NCBI GenBank assembly: GCA_040756435.1
Contig: JBFLZD010000009.1
Span: forward strand, 1-64,000
From: Spirochaetota bacterium
Lineage (GTDB): Bacteria; Spirochaetota; UBA4802; UB4802
Length of the DNA stretch: 64,000 nucleotides
Direction: 5' to 3'
Position 1 is the first letter of the stretch. Every line of letters begins with the position of its first letter. Made by a program: the position numbers and the translations under genes. Below the pieces are notes generated by a model. The model was given only the letters and a program-made list of their open reading frames with translations, was not told the DNA's origin and made no database searches. This document shows, in pieces, positions 52,217-60,741 of this stretch.

Positions 52217-53470
52217 ATGGAATACTCAACAGCATTACGTCCGTTTATCATCAAACGGCTTGAACAAATAAAGAAAGCAGATATCCTTATTGGCATACCA
52301 TGCTTTAATAATGAAGCAACCATTGCCAATGTCATGACCATGGTAAGTGATGGGCTATTTACCTATTACAAAGACTTGCGGCCAGTAATCTTTGTATCTG
52401 ATGGTGGTTCCACTGATGATACACGGGATATTGCCCAATCAATTGAATTAAAACCGTGGCAGGAGCGCATTATTCAGATTTATCGGGGTATTGCAGGGAA
52501 GGGATCTGCGTTCAGAGCAATTTTTGAAGCGGCAAAAATTCTTAATGTGGAAGCATGTATGGTGGTTGATTCTGACCTGCGCAGTATTTCTCCGCAGTGG
52601 GTTCAGCGGTTACTATCGCCCGTACTTGAAAAAAAATATGAATTTGTAGCACCTGTATATACACGGTACAAATATGACGGTACTATCACCAATAATATTG
52701 TGTATAATATAATACGTGCGGTATTTGGCAAACGCATACGCCAGCCCATAGGTGGTGACTTTACGTTTTCAAATAGGCTGGCGCAGTTGTATTTAGATAA
52801 GCCGGTGTGGTCCACCGACATTGCGCGGTTTGGTATTGATATATTCATGACTGTCAATGCAATCGTAAGCCACGTAGAAGTGTGTCAGGCAAATTTAGGA
52901 GTAAAAATACATGATGCCAAAGATCCGGCGCAATCGTTGGGTCCAATGTTTGTACAGGTTATAGGGACACTCTTCAGGCTTATGGAGCACTATGAGCCAT
53001 ACTGGAAAAATATTGAAGGTAGCAAACCGGTGCACACCTTTGGTGATATTGATATGCTTGAACCTGAGGCAATCGAAGTTAATCTGCAGCGTCTTGTTGA
53101 TGAATATAAAACAGGCTTTATGCAGTTTAATGCTCTGTATAAAGAGATGTTCAGTAACCAGGTGTTTGCAGCACTTAACAATTCAGCTCAAATGGATGTA
53201 AAAAGTTTTAACATGCCCGTTGAAATATGGGTTAAGATTGTATATGAGCTTGCAGCAATTTACCATACCTGGCAAATTAATAAGGTACGGCTTATAAATC
53301 TTATGGTGCCGCTGTATTTTGGACGCATAGCGTCATTCATTAATGAAACGCTTTCTATGAATTCATTTGAAGCTGAAGAATTGGTGGAACAGCAGGCTGT
53401 AGTGTTTGAGCAGTATAAATCCTATTTAATGGAAAAGTGGCAGGCAACAGGGAAAAATATTGAAATATGA
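52217..53470 (+). CDS. GT2-like glycosyltransferase (GT78/GT81-related)
   Basis: The ATG at 52217 gives 417 residues. A GT-A domain has ILIGIPCFNNEATI and VSDGGSTDDT near the N-terminus and the D-x-D motif VVDSDLRS. Later, IGGDFTFSNRLAQLYL is the acceptor region, and a helical C-terminal half (about 270-417) follows. The layout resembles mannosylglycerate synthase or glucosyl-3-phosphoglycerate synthase, which make compatible solutes or glycolipid precursors. The acceptor is unknown. It is convergent with the rRNA methyltransferase gene, with a 1-bp gap. Confidence 0.8.
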   Translation: MEYSTALRPFIIKRLEQIKKADILIGIPCFNNEATIANVMTMVSDGLFTYYKDLRPVIFVSDGGSTDDTRDIAQSIELKPWQERIIQIYRGIAGKGSAFRAIFEAAKILNVEACMVVDSDLRSISPQWVQRLLSPVLEKKYEFVAPVYTRYKYDGTITNNIVYNIIRAVFGKRIRQPIGGDFTFSNRLAQLYLDKPVWSTDIARFGIDIFMTVNAIVSHVEVCQANLGVKIHDAKDPAQSLGPMFVQVIGTLFRLMEHYEPYWKNIEGSKPVHTFGDIDMLEPEAIEVNLQRLVDEYKTGFMQFNALYKEMFSNQVFAALNNSAQMDVKSFNMPVEIWVKIVYELAAIYHTWQINKVRLINLMVPLYFGRIASFINETLSMNSFEAEELVEQQAVVFEQYKSYLMEKWQATGKNIEI

Positions 53471-53471
53471 T

Positions 53472-54194
53472 TTATTCTTTTAATAGTTCCCACAACACAA
53501 TACCGCAAGCAACCGATGCGTTAAGTGATAATACTTTACCTTTCAGTGGAATGCATACAATGACATCGCACAAGCTTTGCGTTAGCTGACGCATGCCGCT
53601 TCCTTCGCTGCCAATGACTACAATTGCAGGTTTATAGGTAGCAATAGAACTGATTGGTTGAGTGCCCCTGTCGCTTGTTCCAATAACCCAGAATCCTGCC
53701 TTTTTAGCTTCATCTAAGAATCGTGCTAAGTTAGGTACCTGGTGGACCGGGATATGAGCCGTAGCCCCCGCTGATGCTTTGATGATGGTTGGTGTAATCT
53801 GGGGTGCATGTGCTTTTGTTACAACTACTGCACTGCCGCCAAGGGCCTCGGTTGTGCGGATGATGGAGCCAATATTGTGCGGATCGGTTATCTCATCACA
53901 GGCCACAATAACACCGTGACTGGAAGCAATTGTTTTTAACTCAAATTGTTTTTCTTCCTTTTTGGGGCAATAGTTCATGACAAGAGCAACACCCTGATGA
54001 TTGGTATCACAGTGCAAAGCAAACCAGCTTTTATTTACCTTCTGTACGGGAATATGTTTACTGTGGGCCGCAGAAATAATAACGTCGATGATTTTTCCGT
54101 GTGCGGATTCAGACACATACAGTGTTGCATCCCCCTCGAGGGTGGAAAGGTATTCAAGTACCACCTTGCGGCCTGCTACGATTTGAGTATCCAC
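53472..54194 (-). CDS. rlmB: TrmH/SpoU-family RNA 2'-O-methyltransferase (RlmB-like)
   Basis: The 240-residue protein starts at a GTG and has an N-terminal substrate-binding domain (about 1-75). The SPOUT knot follows, with motifs ACDEITDPHNIGSIIRTTEAL, VVIGSEGSGMRQLT and VLSLNASVACGIVLWE. In E. coli RlmB methylates G2251 of 23S rRNA; the exact target here is inferred. It overlaps the end of cysS by 19 bp, an order (cysS-rlmB) that is common. Confidence 0.93.
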   Translation of the reverse strand: MDTQIVAGRKVVLEYLSTLEGDATLYVSESAHGKIIDVIISAAHSKHIPVQKVNKSWFALHCDTNHQGVALVMNYCPKKEEKQFELKTIASSHGVIVACDEITDPHNIGSIIRTTEALGGSAVVVTKAHAPQITPTIIKASAGATAHIPVHQVPNLARFLDEAKKAGFWVIGTSDRGTQPISSIATYKPAIVVIGSEGSGMRQLTQSLCDVIVCIPLKGKVLSLNASVACGIVLWELLKE

Positions 54195-55600
54195 CGTGTA
54201 CCTTCTTTGGTATCCTGTACTATAATCCCTTTTTGCAGAAGCTCGTCACGGATGGCATCAGCTTTTGCAAAATTTTTTTCTTTACGAGCTTTGTTACGTT
54301 CTGCAATAAGGGCTTCAATTTCTTCTTTACTTATATTAATAATTTCAGGGAAGAAAATAAATCCAAATACTGTGTCTATTTTTTTTATTACGCTTATTAC
54401 ATGCGCTGCATCGGTTTTATGTATTGCGCCGGTATCGATCATTGTATTTATGTCATGGACAAAATCAAAGAACACACCAATACCTCCGGCAATATTCAGA
54501 TCATCATCAACGGTTTCGGTGAATGTGTGTAACAATGCATTGCATCTATCAATAACCTGTTGATTGATAGGCGCATCATGGTTAATGTCACCAAGTCGTG
54601 CAATGAGGTTATCAATTCTTAGCAATGCCTGAGTTGCTTGATTAAGCCCATCAAATGTAAAATTGAGCTGTTTACGGTAATGCGCGGTTAAAAGCAGGTA
54701 GCGGATTGCTCGTGGGCTATACCCTTTATCAAGCAAATCGCGCAGGGTATAAAAATTGCCCAGTGACTTTGACATCTTTGAGCCTTCTACAAGCAGGTGC
54801 TCAACATGAATCCAGTAGCGCACAAATGGCTCATCGTAAGCTGCTTCACTCTGAGCTATCTCATTTTCATGATGCGGGAAAATTAAATCAACGCCCCCTG
54901 TGTGAATGTCAATAGTGGTGCCAAAGATTTTGCGCACCATTGCTGAACATTCAATATGCCATCCAGGTCTTCCTTTGCCAAACGGGGTATCCCAGTATGG
55001 TTCATTGTCTTTTGGTGCTTTCCACAGTGCAAAGTCACGCACATCCTCTTTGCTGTATTCATCAGCATCATAGCGGGCACCAGCTTTAATATCCATATTG
55101 GTAACATTGCTTAAGCGCCCATACCGGTGGAATTTTGCAATACTGAAGTAGATGGAACCATCTTTTTCATAGATAAGCCCTTTTTTGTCCAGATGGGTTA
55201 TGATATCTATCATAGCATCAATGGATTCAGTAGCACGGGGATAATGCTCAACGGGTTCAATGTTAAGGGTTCTCAGGTCATCAAAGAATATATGGGTATA
55301 TTTGTCAGTATATTCCTTAAGTGTTATGCCATCTTTCAGTGCACCTGCTATTGTTTTGTCATCAACGTCTGTGATATTCATGGCGTGATTAACCTTAAAG
55401 CCTCTGAATTTAAGATAGCGCCGCAAAAAGTCGTTAAACACAAAAGTGCGGAAGTTGCCTATATGTGCATAGCTATACACAGTGGGGCCGCACGAATATA
55501 TGGTAACAGGCGGATAATCTTCTATGTTGTCTTTTGGTACACCACCAGGTATAAATGGTTCAAGACGTCGGGTAAGTGTATTGAATATTTTAAGTGCCAC
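54176..55600 (-). CDS. cysS: cysteinyl-tRNA synthetase
   Basis: The 474-residue class I synthetase has CGPTVYSYAHIGNFRTF (zinc Cys and HIGH motif), the zinc ligands CSAMV and HHENEIAQSE, and the KMSKS motif in GSKMSKSLGNFYT. The length is typical. It charges tRNA-Cys. A tight overlap with rlmB suggests one operon. The strong palindrome at about 55750 lies upstream. Confidence 0.98.
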   Translation of the reverse strand: MALKIFNTLTRRLEPFIPGGVPKDNIEDYPPVTIYSCGPTVYSYAHIGNFRTFVFNDFLRRYLKFRGFKVNHAMNITDVDDKTIAGALKDGITLKEYTDKYTHIFFDDLRTLNIEPVEHYPRATESIDAMIDIITHLDKKGLIYEKDGSIYFSIAKFHRYGRLSNVTNMDIKAGARYDADEYSKEDVRDFALWKAPKDNEPYWDTPFGKGRPGWHIECSAMVRKIFGTTIDIHTGGVDLIFPHHENEIAQSEAAYDEPFVRYWIHVEHLLVEGSKMSKSLGNFYTLRDLLDKGYSPRAIRYLLLTAHYRKQLNFTFDGLNQATQALLRIDNLIARLGDINHDAPINQQVIDRCNALLHTFTETVDDDLNIAGGIGVFFDFVHDINTMIDTGAIHKTDAAHVISVIKKIDTVFGFIFFPEIINISKEEIEALIAERNKARKEKNFAKADAIRDELLQKGIIVQDTKEGTRWILKS

Positions 55601-55853
55601 CGCTTTTCCTCCAAAAGTTTGGTGATAGTACTAACAAAGAAATTGCAGCTACTGTAAACAGTCAAGTAAAAGTAAATAGTACTTCAATTAAAATGGAGTA
55701 CATAATTTGATCAGTAATAATTCCTTAAAATAATTTCATAATGAATATACTGTACACCCCCGCCGCCTTCGGCGGCGGTGTACAGTATTTTATATTTTGT
55801 TCATATTTCTACATTTTAGGAATAATTAATCTAATTTGATGATAAAAAATATG
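55601..55853. other. intergenic region with a GC-rich palindrome
   Basis: It contains a near-perfect 16-bp-arm palindrome (ACTGTACACC-CCC-GCCGCC, TTC loop, GGCGGCGGTGTACAGT) at about 55749-55786, in an AT-rich setting. It lies after the 169-residue gene's stop and before cysS. Confidence 0.7.
55749..55786. terminator. GC-rich hairpin (terminator or repeat unit)
   Basis: The arms match over 16 bp with a 3-base bulge. TTTTATATTTTG follows on the plus strand. Both flanking genes read leftwards, so it would end the upstream coiled-coil transcript. Confidence 0.55.
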
Positions 55854-56363
55854 TCAATCCTGTAAAATTTCCTCTGTAACTGGTACATATTCAATGGTTT
55901 TTTCTTTTACCTCAATAGAAGGAGGAAGGGCAGGCATTTCCGGTGCCGGGGTATATGCTTTAGTAAAATCAATTTTATTAAAATCTTCAGGTGAGAGCTT
56001 ATAATAGGCCAAAAGAAGGTGCAGCTTTTTGATATATTCAATGAGTTCTTTCATTTTTTTGTTTTTGCGGTCTATGGTTTCACGTGATTCTTTAACAACG
56101 CGTTTTAGCAGTTCGGTTCTTTTTTTAAGTTTTTCTTCAAGTTCAACAATGCGTTCGTAATACTCTTTATTGACTTTCTTAAAATCAATGCGAGCTATAA
56201 CAATTTCACCTTCGTCTTTTTCCTTTTCTATTTCCTTAATGATGTCATTGAGTTCCTTTGATGACAAAAGGTCCTTTGTAGATGTCTGCAGCCATTTTTT
56301 GCCGTCATCATCAGTAAACTCATATACATCAGGAAGTGTTTTCTTTTTTCGTTTAAATAACAT
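55854..56363 (-). CDS. coiled-coil protein of unknown function
   Basis: This 169-residue protein has no signal peptide. Residues about 40-115 are strongly charged and helical (for example IVELEEKLKKRTELLKRVVK), a predicted coiled coil. The tail is Pro/Glu-rich. The N-terminus, KKKTLPDVYEFTDDDGKKW, is a short beta-like segment. I do not recognise the family. It is separated by 111 bp from the envelope protein upstream. Confidence 0.68.
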   Translation of the reverse strand: MLFKRKKKTLPDVYEFTDDDGKKWLQTSTKDLLSSKELNDIIKEIEKEKDEGEIVIARIDFKKVNKEYYERIVELEEKLKKRTELLKRVVKESRETIDRKNKKMKELIEYIKKLHLLLAYYKLSPEDFNKIDFTKAYTPAPEMPALPPSIEVKEKTIEYVPVTEEILQD

Positions 56364-56474
56364 ACTCGTTACTGTAATGTATATTCCTGTAGCCCCGGTT
56401 TATACGATACTATATTCTTTAGTATACTATCGACATTTTATCAACATCTGTTTATGTAAATATTTAAAGTTACA

Positions 56475-57758
56475 TCACTGATTGGAATACTCTTTCATCT
56501 TTGCCTTGATTTCCTTGTTTGATGTACTCCATAGAATGGTATTACCAGCCCAGTTTTTATATTCCTTGAAGTATGTTGTTGCAATCCCTATTGATTGATA
56601 TAGCGGAAGCTGTACAGTATATCCCTCATCATCAGTTACTTCAATGGTGCCATCCTGTGCCCCAAAAGCAATAGCATTGAGCAAAAGCTTTTGAATTAGC
56701 TCTATATCGTAGTTACTTGTTGTAAGCAGTTCAAACGGCTTTTTAGTTTCCAGTTTTACCACATAATTATTTTTTTTAATAAAGTACACAACGTTATTTT
56801 CAGTATCCATTACTATTGTATCAAAGTCCTTTAACACAGTAAGCTGCCCTTTAGAAATATATGATTTTACAACCTGCATGATGATTCTCAATTTAACTGA
56901 ATTCATGTACTGCGGTTTAATCATATCGATATGTGCCTTCATCAGGGCTTTCTGTTCTTCATCCTGAGGCTTTTCCTCAGGCTTTTTATATTGCGATAGA
57001 ACCTTATCAAGGTCAAGGTTTTCCTTGTTCTCCCGTGTAATATATGCTGATACAGGTGGTGAGCTGTCTATAACAAAACTTTCCTGTAAAGCCTGAACTT
57101 TGTACCAGTAAACAATTCCTGGCTGAACATCGGTATCAGTATAGGTGGTGGTGGAAATGGTGGCTATAGAATCATACGGTCCTTCTTTTAAAAGCGAACG
57201 CAGTATGGCATAGGAACTGCTATTGCCATAGACTTCAAAATTCACGGTAATCTGATTTAAGGAACTATCGCCCAGAGCTACTACATTGCTGATTTTTATT
57301 ATTTTTGTTTGCAGTATAAGCGATAGTTGCTTTTCAAGATTTTTTGCGGAAAGATGAATGCTGGTATACAAAGCCCAGTCAAACGATGTTGTGATGAAAT
57401 CATCATTTTCCCGTGAATACAATTTATATTCAATGTTTATCTGCCCCACTGAATGCGATAGCTCCGAAAAAAGGACATAGTCAGTTTTGTGTTTATTGGA
57501 AAATTTTTTAATTGTCAAGCGGGCACCGTCATCGTTTAATTCCAGAATGGAGTTATATGAGCTGACTTTTTGCATGCTATCTATTGAAACACCTTCAATA
57601 GTCATATTTTTAAGTGACTCAAATAATATGGAAGATTGTTGAGCCAGATCTTCCGGGCAAAACGGAAAGATAACCGTCAGGGTTTTTGCATTAAGCATGC
57701 TGATTGAAAAAAATAAACATATACATGTATACGTAATTTTTTTTAACAATGGTATCAT
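56475..57758 (-). CDS. secreted protein with FnIII-like domain
   Basis: I take the ATG at 57758 (after AAAAGGGAACAGT), giving 427 residues with a signal peptide (to about MLNAK). Residues about 22-150 form a TolB-N/CsgG-like region (LTVIFPFCPEDLAQQSSILF). Residues about 175-245 form a fibronectin type III-like unit (YTDTDVQPGIVYWYKVQALQ). The remaining C-terminal part is mixed alpha/beta. It is predicted periplasmic. Two copies of the genome word lie 57 bp apart in it (57263, 57319). No named family is recognised. Confidence 0.72.
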   Translation of the reverse strand: MIPLLKKITYTCICLFFSISMLNAKTLTVIFPFCPEDLAQQSSILFESLKNMTIEGVSIDSMQKVSSYNSILELNDDGARLTIKKFSNKHKTDYVLFSELSHSVGQINIEYKLYSRENDDFITTSFDWALYTSIHLSAKNLEKQLSLILQTKIIKISNVVALGDSSLNQITVNFEVYGNSSSYAILRSLLKEGPYDSIATISTTTYTDTDVQPGIVYWYKVQALQESFVIDSSPPVSAYITRENKENLDLDKVLSQYKKPEEKPQDEEQKALMKAHIDMIKPQYMNSVKLRIIMQVVKSYISKGQLTVLKDFDTIVMDTENNVVYFIKKNNYVVKLETKKPFELLTTSNYDIELIQKLLLNAIAFGAQDGTIEVTDDEGYTVQLPLYQSIGIATTYFKEYKNWAGNTILWSTSNKEIKAKMKEYSNQ

Positions 57759-58019
57759 ACTGTTCCCTTTTCTCTTGTATAGATATATCAAATAGTAAAC
57801 CTATAGTATTTATGGTGAACGAGAGTATAATTACTCACAAACACTATATTTTCAATTTGTTTTATAGTTTAGCAATTTGTGTTGTTTCATTCATCAGTAA
57901 AATGTTTGACATTATAATCAATAACCATCATAATAAATATACTAAAATAGTGTATGTAAATGCAACTATTTTGTTATGTATTTATCATGTAATAGTTTAT
58001 ACACGTAGAGGGATGATGT
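57759..58019. other. divergent intergenic region
   Basis: AT-rich, with no supported gene. Promoters for the FnIII-like protein (left) and the cupin (right) should be here. Confidence 0.45.
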
Positions 58020-58457
58020 ATGGGCAAGTACGAACACCTTATTGTGCAAAAAACAATAAATGTTAATGAACTTCCCAACCACGATTTCAGCCAGGTTATT
58101 CCATATCCTGTGCTAATGGGAAGAGAGCTTGTGCCAGAAGCCAATGCATGGGCACTGTATTTGTATATCAAAACAATTACGCAGGAGATGAAAGATATTG
58201 CCATAAAGATGGACAGGGCAACACCACATAAGCATGACTTTGATGAAATGTACTTGATGATTGGTGACGAAAAGGCAATTACCTTTGAGGTTATGCTTGG
58301 TGATGAAACGTATCAGGTTGCAACTCCTGCGGCAGTGTATATCCCAAAAGGCACTCCGCATGCAATACGTCCTGTGGATGCAACTGTTGGTGCCACTGGA
58401 GGACTCATACCAGTGTGTCTCAATGGTGAGTATATAACACTACCTGTAGATACGTGA
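58020..58457 (+). CDS. cupin-domain protein
   Basis: The 145-residue protein is a small single cupin. The metal region HKHDFDEMYLMIGDE (about 65-79) contains the H-x-H-x4-E pattern of motif 1, and IPKGTPHAIRP (about 109-119) contains the motif 2 His. The substrate is unknown. It ends 6 bp before the glycerate kinase gene, so the two are probably one operon and may act in the same pathway. Confidence 0.8.
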   Translation: MGKYEHLIVQKTINVNELPNHDFSQVIPYPVLMGRELVPEANAWALYLYIKTITQEMKDIAIKMDRATPHKHDFDEMYLMIGDEKAITFEVMLGDETYQVATPAAVYIPKGTPHAIRPVDATVGATGGLIPVCLNGEYITLPVDT

Positions 58458-58463
58458 TACACT

Positions 58464-59780
58464 ATGAATCCCCGTGAAGACATAAAGGCCATTTATTCAA
58501 AGGCTATTGAGGCAGTTGATCCCTATGGGGCTGTACGATCGTCATTGATGCGGGAAGGCAATACGTTACGGTTAAAGGATGGCAGTGAGTTTGATCTATC
58601 TGCCTTCAAGCATATTTATGTAGTAGGAGCGGGGAAAGCAACTGCACCCATGGCAAAGGCGGTTGAGGATATTTTGGGCGATAGTATAACGCAAGGGGTC
58701 ATTGTTGTAAAATATGGGTACCGTGAAAAGCTTTCCCATATTGCCCTTCGTGAAGCAGCTCATCCTGTGCCGGATGAAAATGGATTGAAAGCCTCTCAGG
58801 AGATCATTGATCTTTTAGGAAAAGCAGGTGAAAATGACCTTGTAATATCGTGCATTTCAGGTGGAGGATCGGCACTGTTGCCATATCCGGTGAAACCCAT
58901 TACACTTGCTGAAAAGCAGGATTTAACCCAAAGGCTATTAAAAAGCGGAGCTACAATTAAGGAATTAAATATTGTGCGCAAACACCTATCAAGAACAAAA
59001 GGTGGTAACTTAGCGCTGGCAGCATATCCCGCAACAGTGATAAACCTCATGATGTCAGATGTAGTGGGTGATGACATGGACATCATTGCATCAGGGCCAT
59101 TTGTTCCTGATGAAAGTACTTATGCAGAAGCCCTTTCCATTTTGCAGCGGTATAAGCTGGAAAAAGTGGTTGCCCCGTCAATAATTCATCATATTGAAAA
59201 AGGGGTAAATGGTGAAGTTCCTGAAACTCCCAAAGACAAACATATATTTGAAAAAGTTCACAATAGTATTATTGCTTCAAATATCATTGCATGCATGGCA
59301 GCATACAAAAAGGCATGTGATCTGGGATATAATTCACTCATTTTATCTTCAATGATAGAAGGAGATACTTGCCAGGTTGCAGGTTTACATAGTGCCATAG
59401 CTCATGAAATTATTAAAACCGGCAATCCACTTAAAAAACCTGCATGTATCATCAGTGGAGGTGAAACCACGGTAGTAGTAAAAGGTTCAGGACTGGGTGG
59501 TCGTAATATGGAATTTGCAATACAGATAGCACGGTTAATTGAAGATACATCAATTATTGCTGCAAGTGTGGGAACTGATGGTACTGATGGGCCAACCGAT
59601 GCAGCAGGTGCACTGGCTGATGGAACAACAGTGAAAAAAGCACAACACCTTGGATTGAATATAGATGATTATATCAATAATAGTGATTCATACCACTTTT
59701 TTGAAAAACTGGGTGATTTAATCAAAACAGGCCCAACTAATACCAATGTGATGGATGTAAGAATTATTATTGTAGTATAA
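58464..59780 (+). CDS. glycerate 2-kinase (MOFRL family)
   Basis: The 438-residue protein is a GckA-like glycerate kinase: YVVGAGKATAPMAKAVED, SCISGGGSALLPYP and the MOFRL-domain signature GGETTVVVKGSGLGGRNMEFA, with GTDGTDGPTDAAGALAD near the end. It phosphorylates D-glycerate to 2-phosphoglycerate. The Ldh-type dehydrogenase at 35.8 kb is not linked. It is preceded by the cupin gene. Confidence 0.93.
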   Translation: MNPREDIKAIYSKAIEAVDPYGAVRSSLMREGNTLRLKDGSEFDLSAFKHIYVVGAGKATAPMAKAVEDILGDSITQGVIVVKYGYREKLSHIALREAAHPVPDENGLKASQEIIDLLGKAGENDLVISCISGGGSALLPYPVKPITLAEKQDLTQRLLKSGATIKELNIVRKHLSRTKGGNLALAAYPATVINLMMSDVVGDDMDIIASGPFVPDESTYAEALSILQRYKLEKVVAPSIIHHIEKGVNGEVPETPKDKHIFEKVHNSIIASNIIACMAAYKKACDLGYNSLILSSMIEGDTCQVAGLHSAIAHEIIKTGNPLKKPACIISGGETTVVVKGSGLGGRNMEFAIQIARLIEDTSIIAASVGTDGTDGPTDAAGALADGTTVKKAQHLGLNIDDYINNSDSYHFFEKLGDLIKTGPTNTNVMDVRIIIVV

Positions 59781-59914
59781 AAAATTATTGATTAATAAAA
59801 AAAATACTTGCTAAACAACAGGCTGAGTAGTAGATTTATTTTCAATATAGCTAATTGTATACGCATGGATGCTAAAAAATATTATATGTTAATTTCAATT
59901 AAAGGAGTAATACA

Positions 59915-60640
59915 ATGAAAAAGAAAAGCATACTTTTTGTTTTGGCAATTGCTCTGGTTCTTTCACTGCAGTTTACACCTATGGTAAAAGCACAGCAGGC
60001 ACAACCGGCCGAAAAACAGCAGTTTACGGAAGCAACACGGCCTGAAGAAAATTATTTAGCACGTTTTCATGCACTGGAACGGGTTGAGTTTTTAAAGAAA
60101 TCAAATTTAGACAAAATATATATGTTAAAAGTTATCATAACCAACTACAAAGATCAGGGCTGGGATAAAGATTACCAGGCAATATATGAAGGGTATAAAA
60201 GAGGAATGGATTATTACTACAAGCGCGATATCATTTATGCCCAGGTAGAACTTGAAAAAAACCGAAAGGATATTTATGAGTTATACAAAAAAATAGCCGA
60301 AGTATATAAGCAGAGAACCCAGGCATTGCTCAATGAATGTGCTACTAAAATTCTTGACCTGGATCTGGATGAACGAAGCAGATCAAACCCTGACCGCAAT
60401 AAAGTTTTATTCAAAAATGTTGCGCGTCTGCGCATAGCCTATGGTCAGTTTGATGATGGACAGAATATGATGGATGACCATGTATATGATACCGCAGTAA
60501 AACATTTCAGAGTGGCCAAAACCTATGCTATTCAAATATTGGAAGATATTGATCCAGAAAATGCAAAAGGCAAATATGATCTGGATAAAGCTGACAATTT
60601 AAACAGAATTTTGAATCAACCACAACAGTCGGCCAAATAG
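59915..60640 (+). CDS. secreted helical protein of unknown function
   Basis: The 241-residue protein has a signal peptide (to about MVKAQQ). The helical mature part is rich in Lys, Tyr, Asp and Asn (for example ITNYKDQGWDKDYQAIYEGY). The family is not recognised; TPR-like helical hairpins are possible. GGAG precedes the ATG, and a terminator follows 30 bp after its stop. Confidence 0.7.
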   Translation: MKKKSILFVLAIALVLSLQFTPMVKAQQAQPAEKQQFTEATRPEENYLARFHALERVEFLKKSNLDKIYMLKVIITNYKDQGWDKDYQAIYEGYKRGMDYYYKRDIIYAQVELEKNRKDIYELYKKIAEVYKQRTQALLNECATKILDLDLDERSRSNPDRNKVLFKNVARLRIAYGQFDDGQNMMDDHVYDTAVKHFRVAKTYAIQILEDIDPENAKGKYDLDKADNLNRILNQPQQSAK

Positions 60641-60670
60641 GTATTGTTGTAAGAATTACTGTATAGTGCT

Positions 60671-60701
60671 AAAAGGCTGTCTTAAAAAAGGCAGCCTTTT
60701 T
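60671..60701 (+). terminator. rho-independent terminator
   Basis: Perfect 9-bp arms AAAAGGCTG/CAGCCTTTT are followed by T residues, 30 bp after the stop of the 241-residue gene. Confidence 0.8.
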
Positions 60702-60741
60702 CATGATACTATCTTTTTTTCAGAGAGCGGTGCACTATAGA

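Larger units (their letters stand above)
1987..57328. repeat. dispersed word GGCGATAGTT (possible DNA-level signal)
   Basis: Exact decamers on the plus strand start at 2330, 7061, 15800, 24802 and 30296. Complements (AACTATCGCC) start at 1987, 9274, 13085, 26204, 40769, 41997 and 57263. Exact GCGATAGTT nonamers without the first G lie at 38940 and 57320 (plus), and 11849, 18885 and 33183 (minus). One-mismatch relatives include 11346, 29190, 31090, 39409, 45160 and 45189 (two mismatches for the strict form), 48282, 48741, 52611, 53966, 58677 and 61034. Counts were made by eye. Confidence 0.85.

Noticed and set aside
53946-55657. Plus-strand frames of 205 and 176 residues opposite cysS and rlmB
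   Set aside because: They are antisense shadows of well-recognised essential genes.
1987-57328. Explaining GGCGATAGTT as a codon-usage or protein-motif effect
   Set aside because: Copies occur in several frames on both coding and template strands, encode unrelated peptides, and also occur in intergenic gaps.
57749-58066. Plus-strand 105-residue frame across the divergent promoter region
   Set aside because: It starts antisense to the FnIII-like gene, crosses an AT-rich intergenic stretch and overlaps the cupin gene in another frame.
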